64,000 bases of DNA from YC2-FULL-38-9 sp964629635 (lineage in GTDB: Bacteria; Patescibacteriota; Microgenomatia; UBA1406; GWC2-37-13): NCBI GenBank assembly GCA_964629635.1, contig CAZVQS010000001.1, positions 186,001 through 250,000 on the forward strand, read 5' to 3'. The position numbers were made by a program, and so were the translations under genes. Shown here in pieces: positions 25,005 through 33,500 of the stretch (position 1 is its first letter; each line of letters starts with the position of its first letter). Under the pieces are notes generated by a model. It saw nothing but the letters and a program-made list of their open reading frames with translations. It ran no database searches and was not told the origin of the DNA.

Positions 25005-26576
25005 ATGTGGTATAAGTGTATGCGCAAAAAAAAACTGGTCTATAAACTCATCCTCTTCTTCTTCCTTGCTGCGCAGTTCCAGTTTGTCACGCTCCTGAAC
25101 CTGCCCGTCCTGCGCATACCCGGAACGGACATCGCGCTTGATTTCAATAAATTTTCCGTCCTGAAGCCCCAAACCCTTGACAGCGCCGGCATATCTTCCG
25201 CATCGGCGACCCTTGCCAATCCGAGACTGTCGGTTTACGGCAACGTGAATGCAGCCCTTTCAAGCGGCGCAACCGTGGTTACCATGGAAAGCTCGGGCAG
25301 TTACGGTGATCTCGACACCGCAAACCTGTTTCCGAACGATTTGGTGGGCATCGGAACCAACGGCCTTTTACAGGTAGCGTCCATCAGCTCATCAACGGTT
25401 TTCACCCTGAAGAACCCGATCGCAAACGCGGTACTGATTACTGACAATATATATGCAACCCAGTCAGGCAGGCTGACGCTTGATTTTTACACCGCGGCAC
25501 CCATCCCTGCAGGCGGAAGCATCCGCGTTGAAATCCCGGCACCCGCCGCAAACGGCAATGACGGAGCTCCCAATACCGGGGCAACCATTGCGGCAAACGG
25601 TTTTGATCTCAACGGCATCACCTCATCGAACATCACCTGCCCTGCCGGCCTGACCGCGGCAGCGCCCTCAGCAGGCACCGGAGGCAATCCCCACGTCATC
25701 GCATGTAATGCGGCAAGCACGATTCCCGCAGGTGCACATTTCGGCCTTATCGTAGGCGACACGAACCGCGGCCTCATCAACCCGGCGCCCGTTACCACAG
25801 GCCACACGAGAGGCAACGCGGATATATATACTATTGCCATTTACACAAAAGACGGAGCTGCCGGAGCCGGCAACAACATCGAATCGGTCGAAATCAGAAC
25901 CGCACCGGTTGAAGGAGTACTTGTCACGGCAACGGTCGACGAAACCCTCAGCTTTACGGTCGCGGGAGTTGCAGTCGGAGCCGCTTCTACCTATTGCGGA
26001 GTATCTCACACGAATGCAGGCCTCACCACCTCGGCAACCGCCGTACCCTGGGGCATCATAAACTCAAGCTACTCGGTCGACAAGAACGAAGCCGTGCAGC
26101 AGCTGACCGTCACCACCAACGCACCAACCGGATACAACGTGTATGCGGAGGAAAACGACCAGATGGGAAAAGACGGCGCAATATGCACGGGAGCCGCACC
26201 CTCGGCCGGCGAATATACGTTCGGCACCAGCACCTGTATCCGTGATTTCGGCTCAACATCAAGCCACACGACCGCGGCGGAATGGGGAGCGGCACCCGGA
26301 ACCAACTACGGATTCGGCTACACGCTCGCCAACGTCGCCGGAGGCGGAACGGACGCCCAATTCACCTACAACACCGGAGGAACTTATATGGCCAAACAGT
26401 TCGCCGACCAGGAGGGCAGCGAAAACAAATATGCGGCAAATGCACACCTCATGGCCAACGCAGGGCCGGTCAGCGGATCGTCGGTCCACGTATGCTACCG
26501 CATCCACGTGCCGGCAACCCAGCCTGCAGGATATTACTTTAACAAGCTGAAATACACCGCAGTCGCCAAGTTCTAA
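25005..26576 (+). CDS. Secreted surface protein, second copy
   Basis: 523 residues with a basic N-terminus (RKKK) and a hydrophobic signal segment LILFFFLAAQFQF; an in-frame ATG at 25020 is an alternative start. The mature protein is beta-rich, poor in charge and rich in Ala, Thr and Gly. Its middle (about 150-290) alternates strands with the loop GAHFGLIVGD. Its C-terminal ~150 residues resemble the protein at 19884 (NYGFGYT motif, paired cysteines, terminal strand ending in Phe). Few cysteines are present, clustered in the C-terminal part. It is followed after 13 bases by the DUF916-like partner at 26590 and is divergent from the PaaX-like regulator. No catalytic motif is visible; a structural or adhesive role is inferred. 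Confidence 0.72.
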   Translation: MWYKCMRKKKLVYKLILFFFLAAQFQFVTLLNLPVLRIPGTDIALDFNKFSVLKPQTLDSAGISSASATLANPRLSVYGNVNAALSSGATVVTMESSGSYGDLDTANLFPNDLVGIGTNGLLQVASISSSTVFTLKNPIANAVLITDNIYATQSGRLTLDFYTAAPIPAGGSIRVEIPAPAANGNDGAPNTGATIAANGFDLNGITSSNITCPAGLTAAAPSAGTGGNPHVIACNAASTIPAGAHFGLIVGDTNRGLINPAPVTTGHTRGNADIYTIAIYTKDGAAGAGNNIESVEIRTAPVEGVLVTATVDETLSFTVAGVAVGAASTYCGVSHTNAGLTTSATAVPWGIINSSYSVDKNEAVQQLTVTTNAPTGYNVYAEENDQMGKDGAICTGAAPSAGEYTFGTSTCIRDFGSTSSHTTAAEWGAAPGTNYGFGYTLANVAGGGTDAQFTYNTGGTYMAKQFADQEGSENKYAANAHLMANAGPVSGSSVHVCYRIHVPATQPAGYYFNKLKYTAVAKF

Positions 26577-26589
26577 TTATTAATATTCA

Positions 26590-27615
26590 ATGAATACCAT
26601 GAAAGACCTGAGAACCCTGAGCATAAGCGCGCTCATTACCCTGTTTATCGCATGCGGTTTCATGGTAAAGCCTGAGCCCGCAGCCGCCCAGGACATGCTC
26701 CCCCTCACGGTCGGTCCGGCACGACAGCAGATCATCGTGAATCCCGGTGAACGCGCCACGTTCACGGTACGTTTCTATAACCAGAGCGATGCCAGCATGG
26801 TCGGACTCGTGAAAGTTGCAGACTTCGTGGTGCAGGACAAGGAAGGAAGCCCAAGAATCGTCGATGACGCGACGCTTGCCTCTCCCAAATATTCAGGCGC
26901 ATCTTGGATTACCCTTCCCTACGACCGCGTTTCCATCCCCGCACAGGACAAAATCACCGTACAGGCGACCCTAGAAATCCCCCAGGACGCAAAACCCGGA
27001 GGACGGTATGTCTCGGTGTATTTTGAACCGGTCATCGGCACGCCGACCGCCTTAGGCGCCGAATCCGCAGGCACCGGCATTGCACCGCGCATCGCATCGC
27101 TCCTGTACGTACGAGTGGCAGGCCCCATCACCGAAAGCGCGCTCGTTTCCAACATGTTCGCCAAGTCGTTTTATGAATACGGCCCGATCGATGTCGAATC
27201 CGAAATCCTGAACCGGGGCGATTACCACATCAGGCCGCGGGGCGTCATGTCCATGTCTGATGCGTTGGGCGGCATCATGGACCAGAGCCCGCTTGCCGAG
27301 GAAAACATCTTTCCGGATGCGGCGCGCTCATACAAGAACACACTGGGAACCAAATGGATGGTAGGCCGCTACAAGATCACGCTTGTCGCCTCATACGGCG
27401 AAGGCGGCAAGGCCCTTGAGCGCTCAGTATTCGTCTGGGTATTCCCCTGGAAGGTCGCAACGGTTGCCGCGCTCTTTGTCATAATCCTCATTCTCCTTAC
27501 CCGCAACATGTACCGGAGGCTCGTCGTCAAGGAAGCGACGCTTGAGGAGGAAATCAAGGAAGAACGTGCCGAGATCGAAAAGCTCCGCGAAGAACTGAAG
27601 AAGCGGAAAGAATAA
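26590..27615 (+). CDS. DUF916-like membrane-anchored envelope protein, second copy
   Basis: 341 residues: signal peptide (hydrophobic core about 11-24, cleavage after AAA/AQ near 36), two beta-sandwich domains, a membrane helix at about 283-305, and a highly charged cytoplasmic coiled-coil tail rich in Glu and Lys (KEERAEIEKLREELKKRKE). The first domain starts LTVGPARQQIIVNPGERATF and includes VSVYFEPV, matching the DUF916-type opening seen also at 20704. The coiled-coil tail is specific to this copy. It is co-directional and close to the surface protein at 25005, and a strong terminator follows. The likely role is an anchor for its secreted partner. Confidence 0.7.
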   Translation: MNTMKDLRTLSISALITLFIACGFMVKPEPAAAQDMLPLTVGPARQQIIVNPGERATFTVRFYNQSDASMVGLVKVADFVVQDKEGSPRIVDDATLASPKYSGASWITLPYDRVSIPAQDKITVQATLEIPQDAKPGGRYVSVYFEPVIGTPTALGAESAGTGIAPRIASLLYVRVAGPITESALVSNMFAKSFYEYGPIDVESEILNRGDYHIRPRGVMSMSDALGGIMDQSPLAEENIFPDAARSYKNTLGTKWMVGRYKITLVASYGEGGKALERSVFVWVFPWKVATVAALFVIILILLTRNMYRRLVVKEATLEEEIKEERAEIEKLREELKKRKE

Positions 27616-27631
27616 GAATAAACCTAATTAA

Positions 27632-27660
27632 AAAGTCCCGGGAAACCGGGACTTTTTTTT
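27632..27660 (+). terminator. Intrinsic terminator after the second surface operon
   Basis: AAAGTCCCGG and CCGGGACTTT form a ten-base stem closed by a GAAA tetraloop and followed by a run of T. It ends the 25005-27615 unit. Confidence 0.9.
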
Positions 27661-27787
27661 GGGTGTTGCAATAATCCGAAACCGTTAAACTGCTACATTA
27701 TATCCGCAAAACTCACTCCGGTTTTCCGGTTAACTTGCACGTATTGCTACGCATGATTCAATACGGAAAAACGGGTGTCTGCGTGTG

Positions 27788-27793
27788 TATAAT
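27788..27793 (+). promoter_or_regulatory. -10 box of the Ig-like envelope protein gene
   Basis: Perfect TATAAT, then six bases, then the ATG at 27800. It predicts a leaderless transcript. Confidence 0.6.
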
Positions 27794-27799
27794 GGATAT

Positions 27800-28837
27800 A
27801 TGAGGAAGCTTGTTATTGGTGTGGCAGCCGGCATATGCACCCTGTTTGCGCTCCCCGGCTCTATCCATGCATTCACCATCACCTCCCCCGACGTTACGGT
27901 ATCCGCGACCATCGGCGGCCCTGCGGTCACCCCGCCTCCAACGATAACCCCGCCCCCCAAGGAGCCCACCCGCTTCAGCATATTCGGCTACACGTCGCCC
28001 GGCGCGAAGGTGCATATTGACAACCCAGGGATGTATATGGACACAACAGCCGACGGAGAGGGGTATTTTGAATTCGGCAGCTTCTTTTCACGACTCCTGA
28101 TCGAAGACATATGCCTGGTGGCGCAGGATGAGGCCGGAAGGGTAAGCCCGCCCGTATGCATCCCCCCGGTTCCGTCCTCTGACAGCGATGCGATCGGGCC
28201 GGTCATCATGCCTCCCACCCTTTCCCTCTCCGGCGACAGCTTCTATTCCGGGGACGAGGTATCCCTCACCGGCCAGACCACACCCAATACCGAAGTGAAC
28301 CTGTCCCTGTTTACCGACGAATCGAAATCCGGCCTTACCACTCTGCGCGATTCCGGCGCACCCGTTGAGCGCCGGCTCTACGCCGCAATTTCGCTTGCCG
28401 CAGGCCGTTTGAATCCGTTCCGGCAGGTATATGCCGCTTCCCTTCCCAAGCAGACCATCAAAGTGGATAAAAAGGGCAATTTCACCCTCAAACTGGGGTC
28501 TGAAGATCCGCAGTATTACCGCACGTTCGGCCAGACCGTCCTTGAGAAGGCGTTTTCGCCCAAAAGCGTAACCCTGAATTTCGACATATTCCCCGGCTGG
28601 TTTGTCATAATGAAGTTTATACTTGGCTTCCTCGGGGGCCTCAGATCCCGGATACTTGAAATTGTCATGTTTGCCCAGGTCGTGGGGCTTGCCTGGTATC
28701 TCATGCACCGGTTCACCCACCCGCACCGCCTGAGCCGCCTGCGCGCCCTTGCGTTGAGGGAGCATCCGCTGCCCATGATTACCGAGCACGAGCTCATGAA
28801 GATTGCGGATTCCGCAGATACCTTTAGTAGAAGATAA
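27800..28837 (+). CDS. Ig-like envelope protein with C-terminal membrane anchor
   Basis: 345 residues. Signal peptide (VIGVAAGICTLFALPGSIHA), then a Pro/Thr-rich linker, then two beta-domains of the bacterial Ig-like type: the first with FSIFGYTSPGAKVHID (about residues 50-110) and the second with SLTGQTTPNTEVNLSLF (about 145-250). The GYTSPGAKV/GQTTPNTEV pattern is typical of carboxypeptidase-regulatory or Ig-like repeats. Residues about 260-310 carry two hydrophobic helices, followed by a basic cytoplasmic tail rich in Arg and His. The start was moved five codons inside the longest frame to fit the promoter. Its 3' end overlaps the convergent gene at 28824 by 14 bases. Confidence 0.7.
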   Translation: MRKLVIGVAAGICTLFALPGSIHAFTITSPDVTVSATIGGPAVTPPPTITPPPKEPTRFSIFGYTSPGAKVHIDNPGMYMDTTADGEGYFEFGSFFSRLLIEDICLVAQDEAGRVSPPVCIPPVPSSDSDAIGPVIMPPTLSLSGDSFYSGDEVSLTGQTTPNTEVNLSLFTDESKSGLTTLRDSGAPVERRLYAAISLAAGRLNPFRQVYAASLPKQTIKVDKKGNFTLKLGSEDPQYYRTFGQTVLEKAFSPKSVTLNFDIFPGWFVIMKFILGFLGGLRSRILEIVMFAQVVGLAWYLMHRFTHPHRLSRLRALALREHPLPMITEHELMKIADSADTFSRR

Positions 28838-29243
28838 GATGCGCTTTCTGCGGCAGCGCCGTGCCGTCGACCTTCACGTCCAGATACAGGTCGCCGCTCA
28901 TTTTTGAAGCTACGTCAATATATGCCTTGCCGAGGCTGTCGGTATTTGGCTGCAGGTTGTCGAATATAAGGTTGGCGGTATCCGGATTCTCGATGAATAT
29001 GGGCTTGCCGAGAACCCCCAAACCCTGTCCATTCAGTATGTAAACGGTTATACGTATCTTTTGGGCTCCATCCGCCTTCGCTTTCGTAGGAATTGTGATT
29101 ACATACGAGTTTTCAGGTGAAAAGGTGTTGTCCTTCACGCTTGCGCGGCCGCTCATATACCGTGCTTCATAGAAAAAGAACAGTCCGGAAAAGAACATAA
29201 GTACGATCACGAATATGAGAAACCCGATAATGGCCTTCTGCAT
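28824..29243 (-). CDS. Small membrane-anchored beta-domain protein
   Basis: 139 residues from the ATG at 29243. One N-terminal membrane helix (IIGFLIFVIVLMFFSGLFFF) is followed by a ~110-residue beta-domain outside. Its pattern, with IRITVYILNGQGLGVLGKPIFI and a GKAYIDVASKMSGDLYLDV stretch, resembles a single Ig-like or Big-type domain. The family is not recognised. It is convergent and overlapping with the Ig-like envelope protein. The start was chosen by the TACCAT box six bases upstream. Confidence 0.65.
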   Translation of the reverse strand: MQKAIIGFLIFVIVLMFFSGLFFFYEARYMSGRASVKDNTFSPENSYVITIPTKAKADGAQKIRITVYILNGQGLGVLGKPIFIENPDTANLIFDNLQPNTDSLGKAYIDVASKMSGDLYLDVKVDGTALPQKAHLIFY

Positions 29244-29249
29244 ATGTTT

Positions 29250-29255
29250 ATGGTA
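29250..29255 (-). promoter_or_regulatory. -10 box of the small beta-domain protein gene
   Basis: TACCAT on the minus strand, six bases before the ATG at 29243, the same box and spacing as at 14546. Confidence 0.4.
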
Positions 29256-29338
29256 ATGAAAACCTGCATAATTTGCAACTTTATGGCTAACAAGGCATAG
29301 CAATAGTCCACATCGTGCGTTATGTAAAAAAGGGGAAA

Positions 29339-29364
29339 TTTAGATATTGTCCTGACAATCTAAA
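29339..29364. repeat. Inverted repeat in the AT-rich spacer
   Basis: TTTAGATATTGTC and GACAATCTAAA are nearly complementary arms around a two-base centre, with two extra bases in the left arm. It is long enough to be an operator or a hairpin in RNA. Confidence 0.45.
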
Positions 29365-29595
29365 TAGTACTTTTACTGTTTTAGCAAATGAATATTTAAG
29401 TTGCCAATAAGATTTATTAGACGAACGTAATAATATGGTAATAAGAGTTGTTTAGGGCTTTATTATGCTTAATATAGGTGTCCTAATATTGATTAGGGCC
29501 ATACAATGCTCCCTATTTTCATTAATTCCATAATCCCCTCTTACGTGCGTTTTACTATTCGAATTAATTAAATTAAATATTATTCGCTCCTAAGC

Positions 29596-29609
29596 CTTCG
29601 ATATCGAAG
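29596..29609. repeat. Perfect 14-base palindrome
   Basis: CTTCGATATCGAAG is fully self-complementary. Its position about 190 bases before the fibre operon promoter would suit a dimeric regulator. Confidence 0.4.
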
Positions 29610-29772
29610 AGGATCCCTATACTATAAGTTATATGCAGTATTTTGATATATTGAGTACGGTTGATTTTTCATTCGGTAATTATTTTAAATAGAATTAAAT
29701 ATTATTACAGGATTAAATTAGTATTTACTGTAAGAAAACGATAACTATATCAAAATATATACTTAATAGCTC

Positions 29773-29802
29773 TTGACAAACTTATTATTATTGTTTTATC
29801 CT
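29773..29802 (+). promoter_or_regulatory. Promoter of the fibre locus
   Basis: TTGACA at 29773-29778, an 18-base spacer, TATCCT at 29797-29802, six bases, then the ATG at 29809. It predicts a leaderless first gene. Confidence 0.55.
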
Positions 29803-29808
29803 GAGTAT

Positions 29809-30387
29809 ATGTCTTTAATTTCTTCCCAGGGGTATAATCTTGATAATTTCGAGGCTATGTTTCGGGAATTCCTTATTTTGGACGGCGTTTCACCCCTTAC
29901 CCTGAAAAATTACCAGTCTGATCTGCGGCACTTCCTCGGATGGTTCCACTTGTTTTTGAAATCAAGCCGTCCTGACAATCCGGAAAGCACTACTTTCACG
30001 GAATCAGGTTTTGCCGCACAAATAGATCATGGAGCCGTATCAAGCTATAAAACATACCTGGAGGCAAACGGATTACCCCCAAAAACCATCAACAGGCGAC
30101 TCTCGACCCTGCGTAAGTTCTGCTCCCTGTGCATCAAACAGGGATGGATGAAGGAAAACCCGGCAAAACGGATAGGCAATGTCAGCCTCGAGTCAGGCAC
30201 GGGTACCCCGCCGGTTTTCACCGCGGTTGAGGAAGCTGCCGCGCCTGCCGAGCCGGAAGCACCCGCCGCAATCGAGGCCATATTTGAGGAATACCGGGCG
30301 TTTCTTGCCTCAGAGCATGTATCGAACAAAGAATCCGGCCTCATTATGGAGGATCTGCATGAGTTTTCACGCGTTATAAGTTCCTGA
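29809..30387 (+). CDS. Integrase-type SAM-like domain protein without catalytic domain
   Basis: 192 residues. Residues about 12-115 match the N-terminal core-binding domain of XerC/XerD-type tyrosine recombinases: REFLILDGVSPLTLKNYQSD, then DLRHFLGWF, then PPKTINRRLSTLRKFCSLC and the closing WMKENPAKRIG. The catalytic domain with Arg...HxxR...Tyr is absent: the frame ends at 30387 after an Ala/Pro/Glu linker and a short second helical motif (YRAFLASEHVSNKESG). It could bind DNA or act as a protein-interaction helical bundle, but it cannot recombine DNA by itself. It is the first gene of the fibre locus, and the giant protein downstream begins with a similar helical motif. Confidence 0.75.
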   Translation: MSLISSQGYNLDNFEAMFREFLILDGVSPLTLKNYQSDLRHFLGWFHLFLKSSRPDNPESTTFTESGFAAQIDHGAVSSYKTYLEANGLPPKTINRRLSTLRKFCSLCIKQGWMKENPAKRIGNVSLESGTGTPPVFTAVEEAAAPAEPEAPAAIEAIFEEYRAFLASEHVSNKESGLIMEDLHEFSRVISS

Positions 30388-30393
30388 AACCAT

Positions 30394-30561
30394 ATGAAAA
30401 ACACACTGATGAGCACAGTAAACAAGGCTGTAAATAGCCTTAAAGAATGGACTGACCCCTCTTTCGAGGGCAATCCCTATGACCCTCAGGTTGCCTATGC
30501 TAAACCGTTTAGCATGAAAAAACTCCCTCTTTTCAGAAAAAAGATGATGTGGAGAGTGTGA
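30394..30561 (+). CDS. Small ORF between the SAM-domain gene and the giant fibre
   Basis: 55 codons starting six bases after the upstream stop, so it could be co-translated. No family is recognised; it has a basic C-terminal end (KKLPLFRKKMMW). Its stop lies inside an open stretch of the giant ORF's frame that precedes that ORF's first ATG, so this may be the true 5' end of the giant gene, joined by a +1 frameshift or separated by a one-base sequence error. Confidence 0.4.
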   Translation: MKNTLMSTVNKAVNSLKEWTDPSFEGNPYDPQVAYAKPFSMKKLPLFRKKMMWRV

Positions 30562-30586
30562 GGATAATTTTGAATTTTTTCCGGAG

Positions 30587-33500
30587 ATGCTGAAAATCGG
30601 ACCCGACACAATCAAGAAATACGCGCACCTGCTGACCAAGCAGAGCATCGCAACAAATGAACAGAAACGCCGGTTTTCTTCTGTGGATAAATTTCTAAGA
30701 TGGGCTCATGAGAGAGGATATCTGGGACATGAGGATTTTAAGCAGAGTATTGCAGAGATTGCCAGTAAGGGTGGAGAAAGGGCGGCGTCTGAAAAAAGTA
30801 AGAATACCCTCACTTCCCCCTCGTTTGACATCAGGTCCTTCGGTATCCGTCATTACGTAGGGTTTACCCTGTTCTTACTTCTCATTTCGCTTATCGGGGC
30901 AGGGCTTTACAACCAGTTTTTCAAGCGTACTACTACCCCGTTCGCGTATACCACTCCCCTCAGCGCCGGATCCCGTCTCATTTCGTTTCAGGGCCGTCTG
31001 ACGGACTCTATCGGCAATCCGATCGTCGCGCCCATCGATATCACATATCGTTTTTACTCGACTCCCACAGGAGGGTCCCCGATCGCAACCGCGACCCGGG
31101 TGTGTACCGCGGATCCTGACCAGGACGGCGTCTTTTCCAATATGATCGGCTCGGATGCAGGCCCTAACTGCTCAACCGAACTGCCATCGAGCATTTTTAC
31201 GGATAATACGGAGGTTTGGCTCGGCCTCACCATCGGATCGGAAGTCGACGAAATGGAGCCGCGCCAGCAGATCGCAAACGTCGGGTACGCGATCAATGCC
31301 GAAACCCTCCAGGGATTGCCTCCGGGCACCTCCGAAGGTTCGATCCCCTTCATCAGCCAGGCGGGAGACATGCTTCTTGCCTCGGCGAACCCGGCGGTAC
31401 GCTCAACTTCCGCAACCGCCAATTTCACCATATCAAGTGCAAATGCCACCACTATCCAGTCCGCAGGCAGCGGCGACATCACCCTTTCAGCCACCGAAGG
31501 AGGCACGCTTCGATTCAAAACATTCAACGGCACCCTTCAGGAACGGATGACCATCACTCCGCAGGGAAATATCGGCATTAATAATATCAATCCCCGTGCA
31601 AGCCTAGATGTCATCGGGGACGCCTCCTTATCCGGAAACCTGGTGTTCAACGGCTCAACCACCAAAATCACCCAGTTGAACGGTGGGAACATATCCTTTG
31701 CCACATCGGTCGGCGGTGATCTTACGGTAACCGAACGTCTCACTCTTACCAATCTCGGAAACGTTGGAATCGGTACGACCGTACCGGGATACCGGCTTGA
31801 TGTGGCAGGTTCGGCATCAGCATCAGGCAATATCAGTATGGGCGGCCAGTTGCAGGTGGGGCGCTTTTCTGCCAACCCGGCGGCGGTCGGGGCGGGTTCA
31901 GTGTATTACAATACCCTAACCAATTCCTTATATGTCTATAACAGCACCGACTGGGTGCCGGTCGGCACCGGAACGGGAACGGGCGAGAGCTGGTGGACCC
32001 GTGCGCTTGACGGAGTCTTGGTCCCCCAGATTGCCCATGATGCCATCAATCTGGGCAACAGCGCAACCTCTTCCGCAACCGTGCATTTGGCGGGAAAACC
32101 GGGAGACAACTCGTTTATCAACACCGGCATGTTCGGTATCGGCACCACCTCCCCCTCTACCATGCTCGACGTTGCAGGCTCGGTCACCATCTCCTCCGGA
32201 CAATTCCTCGGTTTGGCGACCGAAGTGGCGAGCCGGCCTTCCTATTCCTGGACCGGAGACACCGACACCGGACTGTTCCATGCGGGAGCTAACACCCTTG
32301 CCTTATATACCGGCGGCGCTTCCCGCATCAACTTGGCCTCTACGCTTACCACGATCTACACGCCCGTTAGCATGGCGAGTACGCTCCGGGTTGCCAGCAA
32401 CGGAGATATCGCAACCACCCTGACTGCCGGAAACATCGGCACCGGCGCGATGGCTGTCGGTATGAGTCCGTTTGATCCCGGCCTCGCCACCTTGCAGGTA
32501 GGTGGAGGCATCAGCGCATACCTGCTTCCGCAGGGTTCGGTGGAAGTTACGGACACGTTTACGGTCGGAGCGGATACAACACTCGCCTCCCATACCGCAG
32601 ACACCGGACAGACTTGGTCAATCGTTTCAGGCACGCAAAACGGCGGAGCGCTCATGCGGGCGCAAACCTCAAACGGACGGCTTGATCCGACAGCAAACGT
32701 AACGGACGGCGGAGTTCTGTATGCGCTCAATACCACACTCAGCTCCGCAGATTATGAAGTAAGCGCCTATATTGACGTAACCGACAGCTCCGATGATGTC
32801 GCAGTAATCGCCGCAAGAATCCAGCCGAGCGGCGACCTGTATGCCTACCGGTTCTCAAGCGGCGTCTCAACCCTCCTCAAACGTAACAGCGCCGGAACTT
32901 ATACCGTCCTCGGCACCTCCACCATTTACCCTTCAACGGGAAATACGGTAAAACTCCGGGTAGTCGGGAATATCATAACCGTATACCGCGACAATACCCT
33001 TCTTATCAACGCAACCGACTCGGACATATCAGCTGCCGGTTCTGCGGGTATCGGAGCAGGTGATATCGGATATATCACGACAGACGACCATGATACGACC
33101 TGGTCGCTTGACGATTTTCAGGTTCAACTTTACGGTACATCAAATGCCATAGCCGGTCTTTTCTACGGCAATGTCGGCATCGGCACCACCACGGCAAATG
33201 AAAAATTGGAAGTCAGCGGGAACGCCTCCGTTTCGGGATCCCTCACGATCGGACAAAATAATACACTCAGACCATCATATGGCCCCCTGAACCTTGCATA
33301 CAAGTCCGGTCTTGATTCCTGGGCAACGGGCTTTACTCTTCAGGACACAACAGGAAACATTGGTATCGGCACCACGTCCCCCCTCTACAAACTCGATGTC
33401 GCAGGCTGGGCTTCGGTTTCCGGTAACCTTTCGGCAGGCGGACAGGTACAGGTAGGAAGATTCGGAGTACTTCCGGCCACATCACTCGGCGCAGGTTCAC

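Larger units (their letters stand above)
29304..29772. other. AT-rich gene-free spacer before the fibre locus
   Basis: About 470 bases, strongly AT-rich compared with all flanking genes, with no coding-like ORF. It holds two dyads (29339-29364 and 29596-29609), two copies of an AATTAAATATTATT-type word near 29571 and 29691, and several TATAAT-like words. It could be a regulatory or nucleoid-protein binding region or the scar of an insertion; the sequence does not decide. Confidence 0.55.

Noticed and set aside
29809..30387. Functional XerC/D recombinase
   Set aside because: Only the N-terminal core-binding domain is encoded; the Arg-His-Arg-Tyr catalytic domain is absent.
30535..30541. Classical -1 slippery site A-AAA-AAG in the small ORF before the giant gene
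   Set aside because: A -1 slip leads to a third frame, not to that of the giant ORF; only a +1 (or -2) change would join them.
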